Positions 45,124 to 54,433 of a stretch of 64,000 nt of DNA are shown here, in pieces (positions within the stretch are counted from its first letter, which is position 1; every line of letters starts with the position of its first letter). The notes beneath the pieces are model-generated. The model had not been told where the DNA came from. It saw only the letters and a program-made list of their open reading frames with translations, and did not search any database. This DNA comes from Lachnospiraceae bacterium EP-SM-12S-S03 (GTDB lineage: Bacteria > Bacillota > Clostridia > Lachnospirales > Lachnospiraceae): positions 17,652 to 81,651 of the forward strand of contig JAJBSL010000011.1 of the NCBI GenBank assembly GCA_020540725.1, in the 5' to 3' direction. A program made the translations under genes and the position numbers.

Positions 45124-45789
45124 ATGTTTCAATTTTTAGTCAACGCAGATGGCGGGCTTACAACGGCCGGTTATGCTGTATGTATCATCGCAGGAATTGC
45201 TTTATTCATTCTTGCACTTATGTTTGCGGGAAAACGTTCCGATAAGCATAAAATGTCCACAAAGCAGCTTGTTTTCTGCGCAATGGCAATGGCACTTGCC
45301 TTTATCACATCTTACATCAAGGTGTTCTCTATGCCTTGGGGCGGAAGTGTCACACTTTGCAGTATGCTCTTCATCGTGCTGATTGCCAACTGGTATGGTG
45401 TGCAGACCGGAATCCTGGTCGGACTCGCGTATGGAATTCTCCAGTTTATTCAGGAGCCATTTGTCCTTTCTTTCTTCCAGGTATGTTGTGATTACATTCT
45501 TGCATTTGCTGCTTTAGGAATTGCCGGACTTTTCGCCAATAAATCACATGGACTCGTGAAAGGTTATATCGTGGCTGTTCTCGCCCGTGGCGCTTTCCAC
45601 GCAATCGGCGGATATCTTTACTGGATGGACTATATGCCGGAGAATTTCCCGCAGTCTTTAAAGAGTATTTACCCGATTGCCTATAACTATAGCTTCTTGC
45701 TCGCCGAGGCAGTAATCACGATTATTATCATCTCTATCCCTGCAGTCGCAAGCGCTTTGGGAAGGGTAAAGAAAACAGCATTATCTTAA
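45124..45789 (+). CDS. thiT: Energy-coupled thiamine transporter ThiT
   Basis: 221 residues from the ATG at 45124, seven bases after AGGAGG; the frame is open further up only through the riboswitch. Six membrane helices, the ThiT block KVFSMPWGGSVTLCSMLFIV (thiamine pocket) and DYILAFAALGIAGLF. It is the S-component that binds thiamine and works with the shared ECF ATPase module, which is not in this window. Confidence 0.95.
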   Translation: MFQFLVNADGGLTTAGYAVCIIAGIALFILALMFAGKRSDKHKMSTKQLVFCAMAMALAFITSYIKVFSMPWGGSVTLCSMLFIVLIANWYGVQTGILVGLAYGILQFIQEPFVLSFFQVCCDYILAFAALGIAGLFANKSHGLVKGYIVAVLARGAFHAIGGYLYWMDYMPENFPQSLKSIYPIAYNYSFLLAEAVITIIIISIPAVASALGRVKKTALS

Positions 45790-45828
45790 ATTTCCAGTAT
45801 TAGAAGGTGAGACTTTGCAAATCTAATA

Positions 45829-45879
45829 TTGACAAACTATGTGCAGATACTGTATAGTATTTATGTTGCATATCTGCAC
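45829..45879 (+). promoter_or_regulatory. tRNA-Thr promoter with 9-bp inverted repeat across the -10
   Basis: TTGACA (45829-45834), 18-base spacer, TATAGT (45853-45858). GTGCAGATA (45841-45849) and TATCTGCAC (45871-45879) form a perfect inverted repeat that straddles the -10 region and ends two bases before the tRNA. Confidence 0.75.
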
Positions 45880-45881
45880 AA

Positions 45882-45954
45882 GCTGCTGTGGCGCAGTCGG
45901 TAGCGCGTCGCCTTGGTAAGGCGGAGGTCACGGGTTCAAGTCCCGCCAGCAGCT
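45882..45954 (+). tRNA. tRNA-Thr (GGT)
   Basis: 73 bases; acceptor GCTGCTG pairs with CAGCAGC, anticodon loop TTGGTAA with GGT, T-arm GGTTCAAGTCC. CCA is not encoded. Reads ACC and ACT codons. Confidence 0.95.
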
Positions 45955-45960
45955 TATAAA

Positions 45961-45989
45961 GAATCCTTGCATTAGGGGGATTCTTTTTT
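45961..45989 (+). terminator. Terminator after tRNA-Thr
   Basis: GAATCC (45961-45966) pairs with GGATTC (45978-45983), followed by T6. Confidence 0.8.
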
Positions 45990-46059
45990 ATGCCAAGACA
46001 TGAAGCGCGTTCTTATCAGAATCCATACGCGTGGCGATTGCGTGGGTGAACACTCTTCT

Positions 46060-47115
46060 TTATGCCACCTCATGTTTTGAAAATAATCTTTTTCCCACCG
46101 GACATATGAGCAAAAGCATCCCCGCCATAATTGCCACTTCTAACCAAGGAAGCAGAGTCCCCGCAAATTCCAGTACAAGATGCGTATTCGTATGTGGAGC
46201 CGGGAAAAGGGAAAATACTTTCAGCGCCACCTCATTTTCCAATACAAAACTAATGCACAACGGAACAAAATATATTGCCGCCGATGTAATAATTGCATGA
46301 AAGGAATTCTTACTTACAATGGATACAACAATAACAATCATAGTATGTAAAAGCATAGCAGTAACTCCTGTAAGTACCGTATAGAACACCGATTCCAGGC
46401 ACGTCATTGCCACCGGTACCGCCTCAAACATTCCTCGTTTCGTAATCTGTATGGATGCATCTGCTCCCGAAATTCCAAACACATCATAATAACGCCATCC
46501 TATGATACACGTCACGGACACGACCAATATCAAAGCAAACAAAAGTGATGCTATCACTTTCGCCCATACACATTTCCTTCTTCCGTTTCTCGTACTTAAA
46601 AGAAGTCCATCTGTGTGCAGCGTATACTCATCTGCAAAAACAGGGGCTATCGCAATCATAATAACGACTCCAAGAAACATAAAAAAAGAACTGTAAAATA
46701 TACTGAAATCCTCAAATCCTTGTGAATAACCAATCACCGGAGCTTCTTTCAATTGTGGAAATGCATCCTTTACTGTACATCCATTCCAATTTCCTTCTTG
46801 ATCACTAAACAGATAACTGATGCCTCCTTGCAGCATATTAGATTCCTTGTTCTGTTCATCTTCAATTGATCCATATTCTTTTAATATACTTTGCACTTTC
46901 TCATCTGTTAATTCTCCTGCATATTTTTCCACAACGCTTCTGTCATAGGTAATCGCTTCCCTGTTTCCTATCACTTTTCCTTCATGCTTTACTGTATAGG
47001 AATCCGGCATTCTCTCTAGAGCAAAAAGCAATACCCCAAACACAGCAGCCAGACAAACAAGCACTACTTTTCTTTTTACTATTTTTTCCAATTCAAATCG
47101 AATCATTCTTCCCAT
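46060..47115 (-). CDS. ABC-2-like permease with large extracytoplasmic loop (second paralogue)
   Basis: 351 residues, first helix at about 18-36 (KVVLVCLAAVFGVLLFALER), a long soluble loop (about 40-145), then five more helices. The start GRMIRFELEKIVKRK-type and the layout match its neighbour at 47125-48204, so the two are paralogues that probably form a heterodimer with the ATPase at 48182. RBS GGAGG upstream. Substrate unknown. Confidence 0.82.
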   Translation of the reverse strand: MGRMIRFELEKIVKRKVVLVCLAAVFGVLLFALERMPDSYTVKHEGKVIGNREAITYDRSVVEKYAGELTDEKVQSILKEYGSIEDEQNKESNMLQGGISYLFSDQEGNWNGCTVKDAFPQLKEAPVIGYSQGFEDFSIFYSSFFMFLGVVIMIAIAPVFADEYTLHTDGLLLSTRNGRRKCVWAKVIASLLFALILVVSVTCIIGWRYYDVFGISGADASIQITKRGMFEAVPVAMTCLESVFYTVLTGVTAMLLHTMIVIVVSIVSKNSFHAIITSAAIYFVPLCISFVLENEVALKVFSLFPAPHTNTHLVLEFAGTLLPWLEVAIMAGMLLLICPVGKRLFSKHEVA

Positions 47116-47124
47116 ATTTTCCTC

Positions 47125-48204
47125 CTACGAAATCACCTGATGTTTCGCAAATATCCTTTTGCCAAGAAAAAATACTCCTACGAATGTAACGATTGCCATA
47201 ATCCCCATACACGCAGTAAGCGGTATTTGAAAAGAGTATATTTCCAATCCGCCAAGTATTTTGTCGAATATGAAAATTCTAGGCATACGTATCGGAAACA
47301 ATTCTATGATCCGCATCAGATTCATATTTTCTTTTCCTGTGAAAAACATCGGAATAAAATAAACTGCCGCCGACAAAATGATTGTCGTAAACGAGCTTTT
47401 GCATAATGCTGATATCAACATAACCATTCCTGCCAAAATCAAAAGTGAAAATACAGATGCTGTCATTGTCTGTATCACTGCCTGTAAACAAGTTGTAAGC
47501 ACCGGAACCTGCTGATACATTCCTCTCATCGCCAGTTGCATATGCGCATCATACCCCGCCGTTCCAAACAGTATCAGAAACGAGAGTACATACATCAGAA
47601 TTACCACAAAAGTCAGTATTATTGCCGTCATAAACCCTGCTCCCACTTTTGCAATGGCACATTTGTTCTTTCCATATTTGGACGTAAGAATCATCCCATC
47701 CATTCCGGTTGTATACTCATCCGAAAACAACGGAGATAACAAAATGATAAGTCCGATCCCGATTATCAATACATTACTTGTAAATGCATAGTTAAAAAAA
47801 TCCCATCCCATTACATCACCTAGCACCAATTGATTTCCGATCTCCGGAAAGACTTCTGAAACTTTCCGTATCTGGTCATTGTCATCCAGAAAAATTTTCT
47901 GAATCATCAGTTCTGTATAGGTTCTGGGCTCATCATTTTCAGCCTTTCTTCTGCAAGAATCAATGATTGCCTTCACCTTTTCATCGGTTAATTTGCCTTG
48001 ATATTGTCGAAGGAAGTCCCGATTCATCTTTTGTGCTTCTTTTCTTGTATAATGTTTCATCACGTCCGTCCCTTGAATGGGATACGCATTCACACCCCAA
48101 CTTATGATCATCATTCCCGAAAATGCAAGTACACCCAGAACACTAAAAAGTACAAGCTTTTTCCGAAAAATCTTACTTATCTCAAATCGAAACAACTCTG
48201 CCAT
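47125..48204 (-). CDS. ABC-2-like permease with large extracytoplasmic loop (first paralogue)
   Basis: 359 residues from the ATG at 48204 (AAGGTGAG upstream), overlapping the ATPase end by 23 bases. MAELFRFEISKIFRKKLVLF, one helix, a soluble loop of about 110 residues, then a block of helices with LLSPLFSDEYTTGMDGMILT; the same FxDEYTxxxDGxxL motif recurs in the paralogue (VFADEYTLHTDGLLLS). Probably part of an export or immunity transporter. Confidence 0.82.
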   Translation of the reverse strand: MAELFRFEISKIFRKKLVLFSVLGVLAFSGMMIISWGVNAYPIQGTDVMKHYTRKEAQKMNRDFLRQYQGKLTDEKVKAIIDSCRRKAENDEPRTYTELMIQKIFLDDNDQIRKVSEVFPEIGNQLVLGDVMGWDFFNYAFTSNVLIIGIGLIILLSPLFSDEYTTGMDGMILTSKYGKNKCAIAKVGAGFMTAIILTFVVILMYVLSFLILFGTAGYDAHMQLAMRGMYQQVPVLTTCLQAVIQTMTASVFSLLILAGMVMLISALCKSSFTTIILSAAVYFIPMFFTGKENMNLMRIIELFPIRMPRIFIFDKILGGLEIYSFQIPLTACMGIMAIVTFVGVFFLGKRIFAKHQVIS

Positions 48205-49075
48205 CTTGCTCACCTTCCTCGTCAAAATAAAATAAATACAAATCTTCTAACGTCGGCTCTGTCTGTACAGCTCCGGCAATCGGTTTCTCTTTTGAAACAA
48301 TACGAAGCACCACATCTTCTCCTCTATTCTTGATATTCCCCACATTATATTCTGCGATCATCTTGTCTGCAGTTCTTCGGTCTACATCACATTCCCATAC
48401 ATATCCGTCAATTTCCCCGGTAATTTCTTCTACCGTTCCCTGATGAACGAATTTCCCATCCTTCATAACAAAAATCCAATCCGCAATATATTCGATATCT
48501 GACACAATATGTGTGGACAATATGACAATTTTATCCTGAGAAAATGAACTGATCAGATTACGGAATTTCACTCGCTCTTTGGGATCCAATCCCGCTGTAG
48601 GTTCATCTAAAATAAGAATTTGCGGGTCATTCAGCATAGCTTGCGCAATTCCAAGTCTCCGCTTCATTCCTCCTGAAAACGTTTTGATTTTCTTATTCTT
48701 TTCCTCCAAAAGTCCCACAGTTTTAAGAAGTTCCAAAGTCTTTGTTTTTGCCGTCATCTTTGGAATTCCTTTCAGTGCAGCCATATACAACAGAAACTTA
48801 TATGCCGTAAATTCCGGATAATAACCAAAATTCTGCGGCAAATATCCAAGACAGTTACGATACATTTCCCCCGCTTCCCGAATATCTTGATTGTCAAAAT
48901 AAACCGTTCCTGTAGTTGCACTTTGAATATCACAGATCAGTCGCATCAATGTCGTTTTCCCTGCACCATTTGCTCCCAGAAGTCCGTATACTCCCGGTGT
49001 TAGTGTCGCACTTAACCGATCTACTGCTATTTTGCTTCCGTACTGCTTAGTCAGACGGTCAATTCTTAATTCCAT
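48182..49075 (-). CDS. ABC transporter ATP-binding protein
   Basis: 297 residues. Walker A GLLGANGAGKTTLMRL, signature FSGGMKRRLGIAQAM, Walker B ILILDEPTAGLDP, switch His in VILSTHIVSDI. A C-terminal extension of about 75 residues, as in NatA/CcmA-like exporters. Overlaps the genes on both sides, showing a tight operon with the ECF sigma factor and the membrane protein upstream. Confidence 0.92.
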   Translation of the reverse strand: MELRIDRLTKQYGSKIAVDRLSATLTPGVYGLLGANGAGKTTLMRLICDIQSATTGTVYFDNQDIREAGEMYRNCLGYLPQNFGYYPEFTAYKFLLYMAALKGIPKMTAKTKTLELLKTVGLLEEKNKKIKTFSGGMKRRLGIAQAMLNDPQILILDEPTAGLDPKERVKFRNLISSFSQDKIVILSTHIVSDIEYIADWIFVMKDGKFVHQGTVEEITGEIDGYVWECDVDRRTADKMIAEYNVGNIKNRGEDVVLRIVSKEKPIAGAVQTEPTLEDLYLFYFDEEGEQDGRVVSI

Positions 49076-49851
49076 ATATGTTCCCTCCTATGTTCTGCAT
49101 CCACAAATCTTCCGACCTGTTCCTGCGAACCAATCTTTACTATTTTCGCTATCATATAAATGCACAATGCTGTACTTATCACACTTCCTGCCGCCGCAAG
49201 CCCTTGTACGATCCACGCACTCAGGCATTCTACATACAATGCATAAAACCCTGCCATAGCAGACTGCAAAAGTCCTACTGCGAACAGCATATATCCCGAG
49301 CAGCGCTGTTTTCCCAAACGGATTGTTATCATATATCCCACATTGGCCAACTGAAATGGAATCAGAAAATAAAGCACCATTTCTATCCATGTAACAGAAA
49401 GTATGTTTCCTGCCACCACACCAAGAATCACAACTGTTGCCAGATCTGCTATACCAAATATCAGGAATTTCATAACCATAATCTCCCGCAGATTGAATCT
49501 GCATGATTGTTCCAGTTCCCACATATCATAATGAAAGCTCTTTACAAGTTCCGGGAACAGGGCTATTCCAACAAAAGGAGCCGCTGTAGCAAGTAATGTT
49601 TTCTCATTGTTCTCTCCGGCTATGAGAATTCCTATCGTCAGTACTACGGCAAAAATCTGTAATAGCCATGCCCAAGGTGAAATATATTCTGCCTGCAGAA
49701 AAAATTTTTTTACAATGGTCACTTTCGGTAATAGCCTGATTTTTTGCTGTTCCTCTCTCACAAGTTGTTCCAGCGTGTTTCGTTTCTCTTGTCTGATCAC
49801 CGGCACTTCATTGCGCAACAAACATTCTTTTAACCTCTCTTCTTCTTTCAC
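49066..49851 (-). CDS. Membrane protein of the ECF-sigma/ABC operon (possible anti-sigma factor)
   Basis: 261 residues: a soluble charged N-terminal part of about 55 residues, then six membrane helices. It overlaps the sigma gene by ATGA. A soluble N-terminus in front of membrane helices directly after an ECF gene is the layout of anti-sigma factors, but I see no zinc-finger motif (HxxxCxxC), so this is only a guess from position. Confidence 0.65.
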   Translation of the reverse strand: MKEEERLKECLLRNEVPVIRQEKRNTLEQLVREEQQKIRLLPKVTIVKKFFLQAEYISPWAWLLQIFAVVLTIGILIAGENNEKTLLATAAPFVGIALFPELVKSFHYDMWELEQSCRFNLREIMVMKFLIFGIADLATVVILGVVAGNILSVTWIEMVLYFLIPFQLANVGYMITIRLGKQRCSGYMLFAVGLLQSAMAGFYALYVECLSAWIVQGLAAAGSVISTALCIYMIAKIVKIGSQEQVGRFVDAEHRREHIWN

Positions 49852-50378
49852 AGTATTTCCTCCTTCCCGAGAATCTCCCGAAGTTTCTCCATTCCTTGGC
49901 GGAGCCTTGACTTCACCGTAGGAATGGAAGCTCCCGTGATTTTTGCAATCTCTCTAATCTTCATATCATAGTAAAACCGGAAAATAATCACATCCTTCTG
50001 CATATCCGGAAGTATGTTCAACGCTCTTTGTATCAAATCTTCCTGTTCAATCTGTCCGATCCGGTGATCCACTCTTCCTTCCTCTATCTCAGTGATATCG
50101 GCTTGTACTTTGGGCATATTCCTGTAGTAATCCATACATGCATTTCTCGCAATGCTCAGAAGATATGCTTTGAATTTCTTCCGTTCTGTGTAGGTGCCGA
50201 TAAACCGGATAAGCTTCAAAAATGTATCCTGTGCGCAATCGTAGGCAGCATCTTCATTTCCCGTTTTGTAATAGCAGAAACGAAATACATCTTCATAATA
50301 CAAATGCACAAGCTCTGATAACAATTCTTTTTCTCCTTCCTGAATCCGCTTTATCAATTCTCTCTCATCCAGTTTCAA
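49848..50378 (-). CDS. ECF-type RNA polymerase sigma factor
   Basis: About 176 residues. Region 2: FRFCYYKTGNEDAAYDCAQD, TFLKLIRFIGTYTERKKFKA; region 4: LPDMQKDVIIFRFYYDMKIR, IAKITGASIPTVKSRLRQGM. No ATG starts the frame; TTG at 50378 follows AAGGAGG closely and is my choice, with an earlier TTG at 50435 as alternative. Heads the operon for the membrane protein and the ABC exporter, which it probably activates. Confidence 0.85.
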   Translation of the reverse strand: MKLDERELIKRIQEGEKELLSELVHLYYEDVFRFCYYKTGNEDAAYDCAQDTFLKLIRFIGTYTERKKFKAYLLSIARNACMDYYRNMPKVQADITEIEEGRVDHRIGQIEQEDLIQRALNILPDMQKDVIIFRFYYDMKIREIAKITGASIPTVKSRLRQGMEKLREILGKEEIL

Positions 50379-50452
50379 CACCTCCTTTTCAAATCTTTCT
50401 TTTTCTGTAAAACGTCTTACAATATCATAACGCAAAAAATCTGCAAAAGGAT

Positions 50453-51064
50453 TTATCCTTTCACAGATTTTTCTATAATTTTTTCTGTTTTGTTTTTAAT
50501 CCTCTGAAGCGCATTGTCTATGGATTTAGAACTTTTATTCAAAAGCTTCGCGATCGTCTGATAATCGATTCCCTGCATGTGCAGATAGAATACCCGGTTC
50601 TCCAAATCACTTAAGCTCTTCTCAAGCTCCGACCGAATCGTTTCCAAATATTCCTTGTCCAAAAACATTTCTTCCGGATTTCTGTCTTTGACTGACTGGA
50701 TCGTCTCAATCAGCGGCTGATCTTCTCCTTCGTCATAAAGGGAAATATAAGAATTCAGTGGTATGTGTTTCTGCCTTTTGGAAGCTTCCATTGCAGTATA
50801 CATTTGTCTGGAAACGCAAAGATCTGCAAAACTATAAAAGGAAGCTTCCTGATTTTCATCATAATCCTGTACCGCCTTAAAAAGTCCAATCATCCCTTCC
50901 TGGATCAGATCATCATTTTCCCCTCCTAAAAGAAACATTGCCTTTGCTTTCTTTTTTACAAGAAACTTGTATTTATCCATAATATAATCTATGATTTTTC
51001 TCTCTCCGGCCCGGAGGTCTCTGATCAACTGCTCATCCGTCATTTTGTCATATTTTTTTTCCAT
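50453..51064 (-). CDS. sigH: RNA polymerase sigma factor, SigH type
   Basis: 203 residues. Regions 2 (DDLIQEGMIGLFKAVQDYDE, SFYSFADLCVSRQMYTAMEA) and 4 (LENRVFYLHMQGIDYQTIAK, LLNKSSKSIDNALQRIKNKT) match SigH of spore-forming Firmicutes, which starts post-exponential and sporulation genes. Its place after rlmB and mrnC with cysS upstream is the common Firmicutes gene order. RBS spacing is unclear. Confidence 0.88.
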   Translation of the reverse strand: MEKKYDKMTDEQLIRDLRAGERKIIDYIMDKYKFLVKKKAKAMFLLGGENDDLIQEGMIGLFKAVQDYDENQEASFYSFADLCVSRQMYTAMEASKRQKHIPLNSYISLYDEGEDQPLIETIQSVKDRNPEEMFLDKEYLETIRSELEKSLSDLENRVFYLHMQGIDYQTIAKLLNKSSKSIDNALQRIKNKTEKIIEKSVKG

Positions 51065-51073
51065 TGATATATG

Positions 51074-51826
51074 TTAACCCAATCTCTGTCTCACAATCTC
51101 ATAAGCAAGCACACCCGCTGCCACTGAAGCATTCAAAGAATCAATTTCGCCTTTCATTGGAATAGAGGCAACAAAGTCGCACTTTTCTTTCACAAGACGG
51201 CTGACGCCTTCACCCTCGTTTCCTATAACAAGACCAATCGGTCCTTTCAGATTCAGACGGTACATACTTTCTCCGCCCATATCCGCACAGACAAACCAAA
51301 GCCCTTTTTCTTTCAATTCTTCCATTGTTTTTGCAAGATTCGTCACTTTCGCAACCGGTGTATAATTCAAGGCACCCGCTGATGTCTTGGCAACCGTTGC
51401 CGTAAGTCCTACTGCACGACGTTTCGGAATGATAACACCATGAGCTCCTGCAAGATTGGCTGTACGGATGATTGCTCCAAGATTGTGTGGATCTTCAATG
51501 TTATCCAACAACAAGATAAATGGATCCTCTCCTCTTTCTTTCGCCAAGGCCAGCATATCTTCTACTTCCGAATATTCATATGCCGCGGCATAAGCAATGA
51601 CTCCCTGATGCTTTCCTGTCTCGGAAATCTGATCCAGACGTTCTTTCGATACAAAATTGATAATCGTATCATGCTTTTTCGCCTCCCGAACAACGGTGCG
51701 GACCGGTCCATCCTGACATCCATCTAAAATAAATACTTTGTCTACCGGCTTTCCGGAACGAAACGCTTCGATCACTGCATTTCTTCCCTCAATCGTCAAT
51801 GATTGCATTACTTTTTCTTCACCCAT
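51074..51826 (-). CDS. rlmB: 23S rRNA 2'-O-methyltransferase RlmB (TrmH/SpoU family)
   Basis: 250 residues. N-terminal substrate-binding domain (IEGRNAVIEAFRSGKPVDKV) and SpoU knot with DNIEDPHNLGAIIRTANLAG, GNEGEGVSRLVKEKCD and SIPMKGEIDSLNASVAAGVL. Methylates the ribose of G2251 (E. coli numbering) of 23S rRNA. Ten bases from mrnC and from sigH on either side. Confidence 0.93.
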   Translation of the reverse strand: MGEEKVMQSLTIEGRNAVIEAFRSGKPVDKVFILDGCQDGPVRTVVREAKKHDTIINFVSKERLDQISETGKHQGVIAYAAAYEYSEVEDMLALAKERGEDPFILLLDNIEDPHNLGAIIRTANLAGAHGVIIPKRRAVGLTATVAKTSAGALNYTPVAKVTNLAKTMEELKEKGLWFVCADMGGESMYRLNLKGPIGLVIGNEGEGVSRLVKEKCDFVASIPMKGEIDSLNASVAAGVLAYEIVRQRLG

Positions 51827-51835
51827 ATTCTTCTC

Positions 51836-52294
51836 CTACTGTTCTTCTTTCAAACCGTCCAATCCGATCTTCACAAGATCAATCAGACGTTTCATATCCT
51901 TGTTCAAATACAAATAGCCCATTAGCGCCTCAAATCCGGTTGCTCTCCTGTAATCGGTAATGGACTGGTTCTTAGCAGGAGAGACAGATTTCGCATTGCG
52001 CCCCCGCTTATAAACCGCATGTTCTTCTTCCGTCAAAATCTCCTGAATCGTGCGCATCATCTTTGACTGCGCCGATGCCTGTACAAGACTGCTCGTTTCT
52101 GCATGCAGTTTCTGTACCTGTTTATTTCCTCCATTTATAACAAGACTCTTAATGACCAGATCGTAAATACTGTCCCCGATATATGCCAATGTAAGAGGCG
52201 AATATTCCCGGATATCCACCTCTTTCATATGAAATACTTCTCGCATATAAGAATCAAATTCCATCTCAAGACCTCTTTCTATGCTCTTTTCCAT
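51836..52294 (-). CDS. mrnC: Mini-ribonuclease III
   Basis: 152 residues. A lone RNase III catalytic domain without a dsRNA-binding domain: YSPLTLAYIGDSIYDLVIKS, then SVSPAKNQSITDYRRATGFE with EALMGYLYLNKDMKRLIDLV. It matures 23S rRNA ends in Bacillus. The start at 52294 has AAGGAG in good spacing and overlaps cysS by 16 bases; an internal ATG at 52264 is also possible. Confidence 0.92.
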   Translation of the reverse strand: MEKSIERGLEMEFDSYMREVFHMKEVDIREYSPLTLAYIGDSIYDLVIKSLVINGGNKQVQKLHAETSSLVQASAQSKMMRTIQEILTEEEHAVYKRGRNAKSVSPAKNQSITDYRRATGFEALMGYLYLNKDMKRLIDLVKIGLDGLKEEQ

Positions 52295-53685
52295 TTTACT
52301 CCTTCTCTTGTATCTTCTAAAATGATTCCTTTTCCTAACAGTTCATCTCTGATTTCATCCGCACGTTTGAAATCTTTCGCCTTTCTTGCCTCCTGACGCT
52401 CTGCAATCAGCGCTTCAATATCTTCTGCAAGCATTTCTTCTTCCTTTTCCACGATCAGACCTAATACATCGGACAGTTTCACAATCAGATCATAAAGTCC
52501 CTGCAGATATTCTTTCGAAGATTCTGCCGTTGCTGTTGTGTTTGCATATTTCACAAGGTCAAAAATAGAAGCAATCGCATCTGCCGTATTAAAATCATCT
52601 TCCATGGAAGCCTCGTAGGCTTTTACAAAGTCCTCTGTTTTTGCAAAAGCCGTCTTTTCCTCTTCTGTCATCTTCTCTTTCACAGATACTCCGAGAAGAT
52701 GTTTTAAATTGGCAACGGCTGTCAATATACGATCAAGACCATTCTTTGATGCTTCCATTAAATCTGCACTAAAGTTCAACGGACTTCTATAATGTGCGCT
52801 CAGCATAAAGAAACGCAGTACCTGAAGGTCGTACTGTTCTCCGATTTCCCTTACAGTACGGAAATTTCCCAAAGATTTTGACATCTTGTGGTTGTCAATG
52901 TTCAGGAATGCATTGTGCATCCAGTACTTTGCAAACTCTTTTCCATTGGCAGCTTCACTCTGCGCGATTTCGTTCTCATGATGCGGGAACACAAGGTCTT
53001 CGCCGCCGGCATGAATGTCAATCTGATCACCAAGATATTTTTTCGACATGACAGAACATTCAATATGCCATCCCGGACGTCCATCACTCCACGGAGACTC
53101 CCAAGCCGGTTCTCCTTCTTTCTTCGGTTTCCAAAGCACAAAATCCAGCGGATCTTCTTTCTCATCCTCTCCTGTTACAAGAAGGGCGCGTCCACCGGAA
53201 CGAAGATCATCCAGATTTTTATGAGATAATTTCCCATACTCTTTGAAACTTCTTGTACGGAAATAGACGGTTCCGTTCTTTTCATACGCATAGCCTTTTT
53301 CGATCAGATTTCCGATCATCCCTACCATTCCGCAAATCTCTTCTGTTGCAAGTGGATGCTTTGTAGCCGGCTTTACATTCATGGCTTCCATATCTTTTTT
53401 ACATTCTTTGATATAACGCTGAGAAATCTCACTGGCAGAAACGCCTTCTTCAATCGCTTTTTTGATAATTTTATCATCCACATCCGTGAAGTTCGATACA
53501 AAATTCACTTCATATCCTTTATATTCAAAATAACGTCTCACCGTATCAAATACGATCATCGGTCTTGCATTTCCGATATGAATCAGATTGTAAACGGTAG
53601 GTCCGCAGACGTACATTTTTACCTTGCCTTCCTCTAGCGGTACAAATTCTTCTTTTCTTTTTGTTAAAGTATTATACAGTTTCAT
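52279..53685 (-). CDS. cysS: Cysteine-tRNA ligase
   Basis: 468 residues. HIGH motif IHIGNARPMIVFDT, KMSKS as HKMSKSLGNF, zinc ligands in MYVCGPTVYN and HIECSVMS with HHENEIAQSE. Charges tRNA-Cys. Overlaps the cysE end by 14 bases; both lie behind the Cys T-box. The mrnC start is inside its last codons. Confidence 0.96.
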   Translation of the reverse strand: MKLYNTLTKRKEEFVPLEEGKVKMYVCGPTVYNLIHIGNARPMIVFDTVRRYFEYKGYEVNFVSNFTDVDDKIIKKAIEEGVSASEISQRYIKECKKDMEAMNVKPATKHPLATEEICGMVGMIGNLIEKGYAYEKNGTVYFRTRSFKEYGKLSHKNLDDLRSGGRALLVTGEDEKEDPLDFVLWKPKKEGEPAWESPWSDGRPGWHIECSVMSKKYLGDQIDIHAGGEDLVFPHHENEIAQSEAANGKEFAKYWMHNAFLNIDNHKMSKSLGNFRTVREIGEQYDLQVLRFFMLSAHYRSPLNFSADLMEASKNGLDRILTAVANLKHLLGVSVKEKMTEEEKTAFAKTEDFVKAYEASMEDDFNTADAIASIFDLVKYANTTATAESSKEYLQGLYDLIVKLSDVLGLIVEKEEEMLAEDIEALIAERQEARKAKDFKRADEIRDELLGKGIILEDTREGVKWKRA

Positions 53686-54376
53686 GTTTCTCCTCCTGTT
53701 TCATATGCTGCTTGCTTTGTTGTAAGCAGTGCATTTTTTTCATCATCTCTTCTAATTGCGCTTTCAACTCTATATTTCTGTTCTGAAGTTCCCGAATATC
53801 CTGCAACACCGGATCCGGCAAATGCACCTGATCCAAATCTGTTCGCGGGATCTTCTTGTCATCCCTTCTCACAATCCGGCCCGGAACCCCGACGACCGTA
53901 CAATTCGGCGGCACTTCATTCAGTACGACCGAGCCCGCTCCTATCTTAGAGTTCTCCCCTACCGTAAAAGAGCCGATGATCTTCGCTCCTGCGCTCACCA
54001 TCACATTGTCTTGTAACGTCGGATGCCGTTTTCCTCTTTCTTTGCCGGTTCCTCCAAGGGTCACTCCCTGGTACAAAGTCACATTATTTCCAATCACTGT
54101 CGTTTCACCAATGATTACACCACTTCCATGGTCAATAAAGAGTCCTTTGCCAATCCTGGCTCCCGGATGTATTTCAATCCCTGTTTTCCTTGCTGCTCTC
54201 TGGGAAATCCATCTGGCGAGAAAATAATGCTTTTTCCGGTATAGTTTGTGAGCAACGCGGTAGTTTAAGATTACTTTAAAACTTGGATATAAAAGCACCT
54301 CAAGATTACTCTTTATCGCCGGGTCACGTTCTTTGACTACATTCAATTCCTCTCTAATATATGATAAGATTCCCAT
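53672..54376 (-). CDS. cysE: Serine O-acetyltransferase
   Basis: 234 residues, short N-terminal helical part as in EpsC-type enzymes, then a left-handed beta-helix with GIEIHPGARIGKGLFIDHGS, GVIIGETTVIGNNVTLYQGV and TLGGTGKERGKRHPTLQDNV. The C-terminus adds a coiled coil and a Lys/His/Gln tail. First step of cysteine synthesis; start preceded by AGGAGG. Pairing with cysS under a Cys T-box links synthesis and charging. Confidence 0.94.
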   Translation of the reverse strand: MGILSYIREELNVVKERDPAIKSNLEVLLYPSFKVILNYRVAHKLYRKKHYFLARWISQRAARKTGIEIHPGARIGKGLFIDHGSGVIIGETTVIGNNVTLYQGVTLGGTGKERGKRHPTLQDNVMVSAGAKIIGSFTVGENSKIGAGSVVLNEVPPNCTVVGVPGRIVRRDDKKIPRTDLDQVHLPDPVLQDIRELQNRNIELKAQLEEMMKKMHCLQQSKQHMKQEEKHETV

Positions 54377-54433
54377 ATGACCTCCTTTTCAATTAAGCAA
54401 TGAACGATATCTCCCCACACGAAGTGTGTTTTT

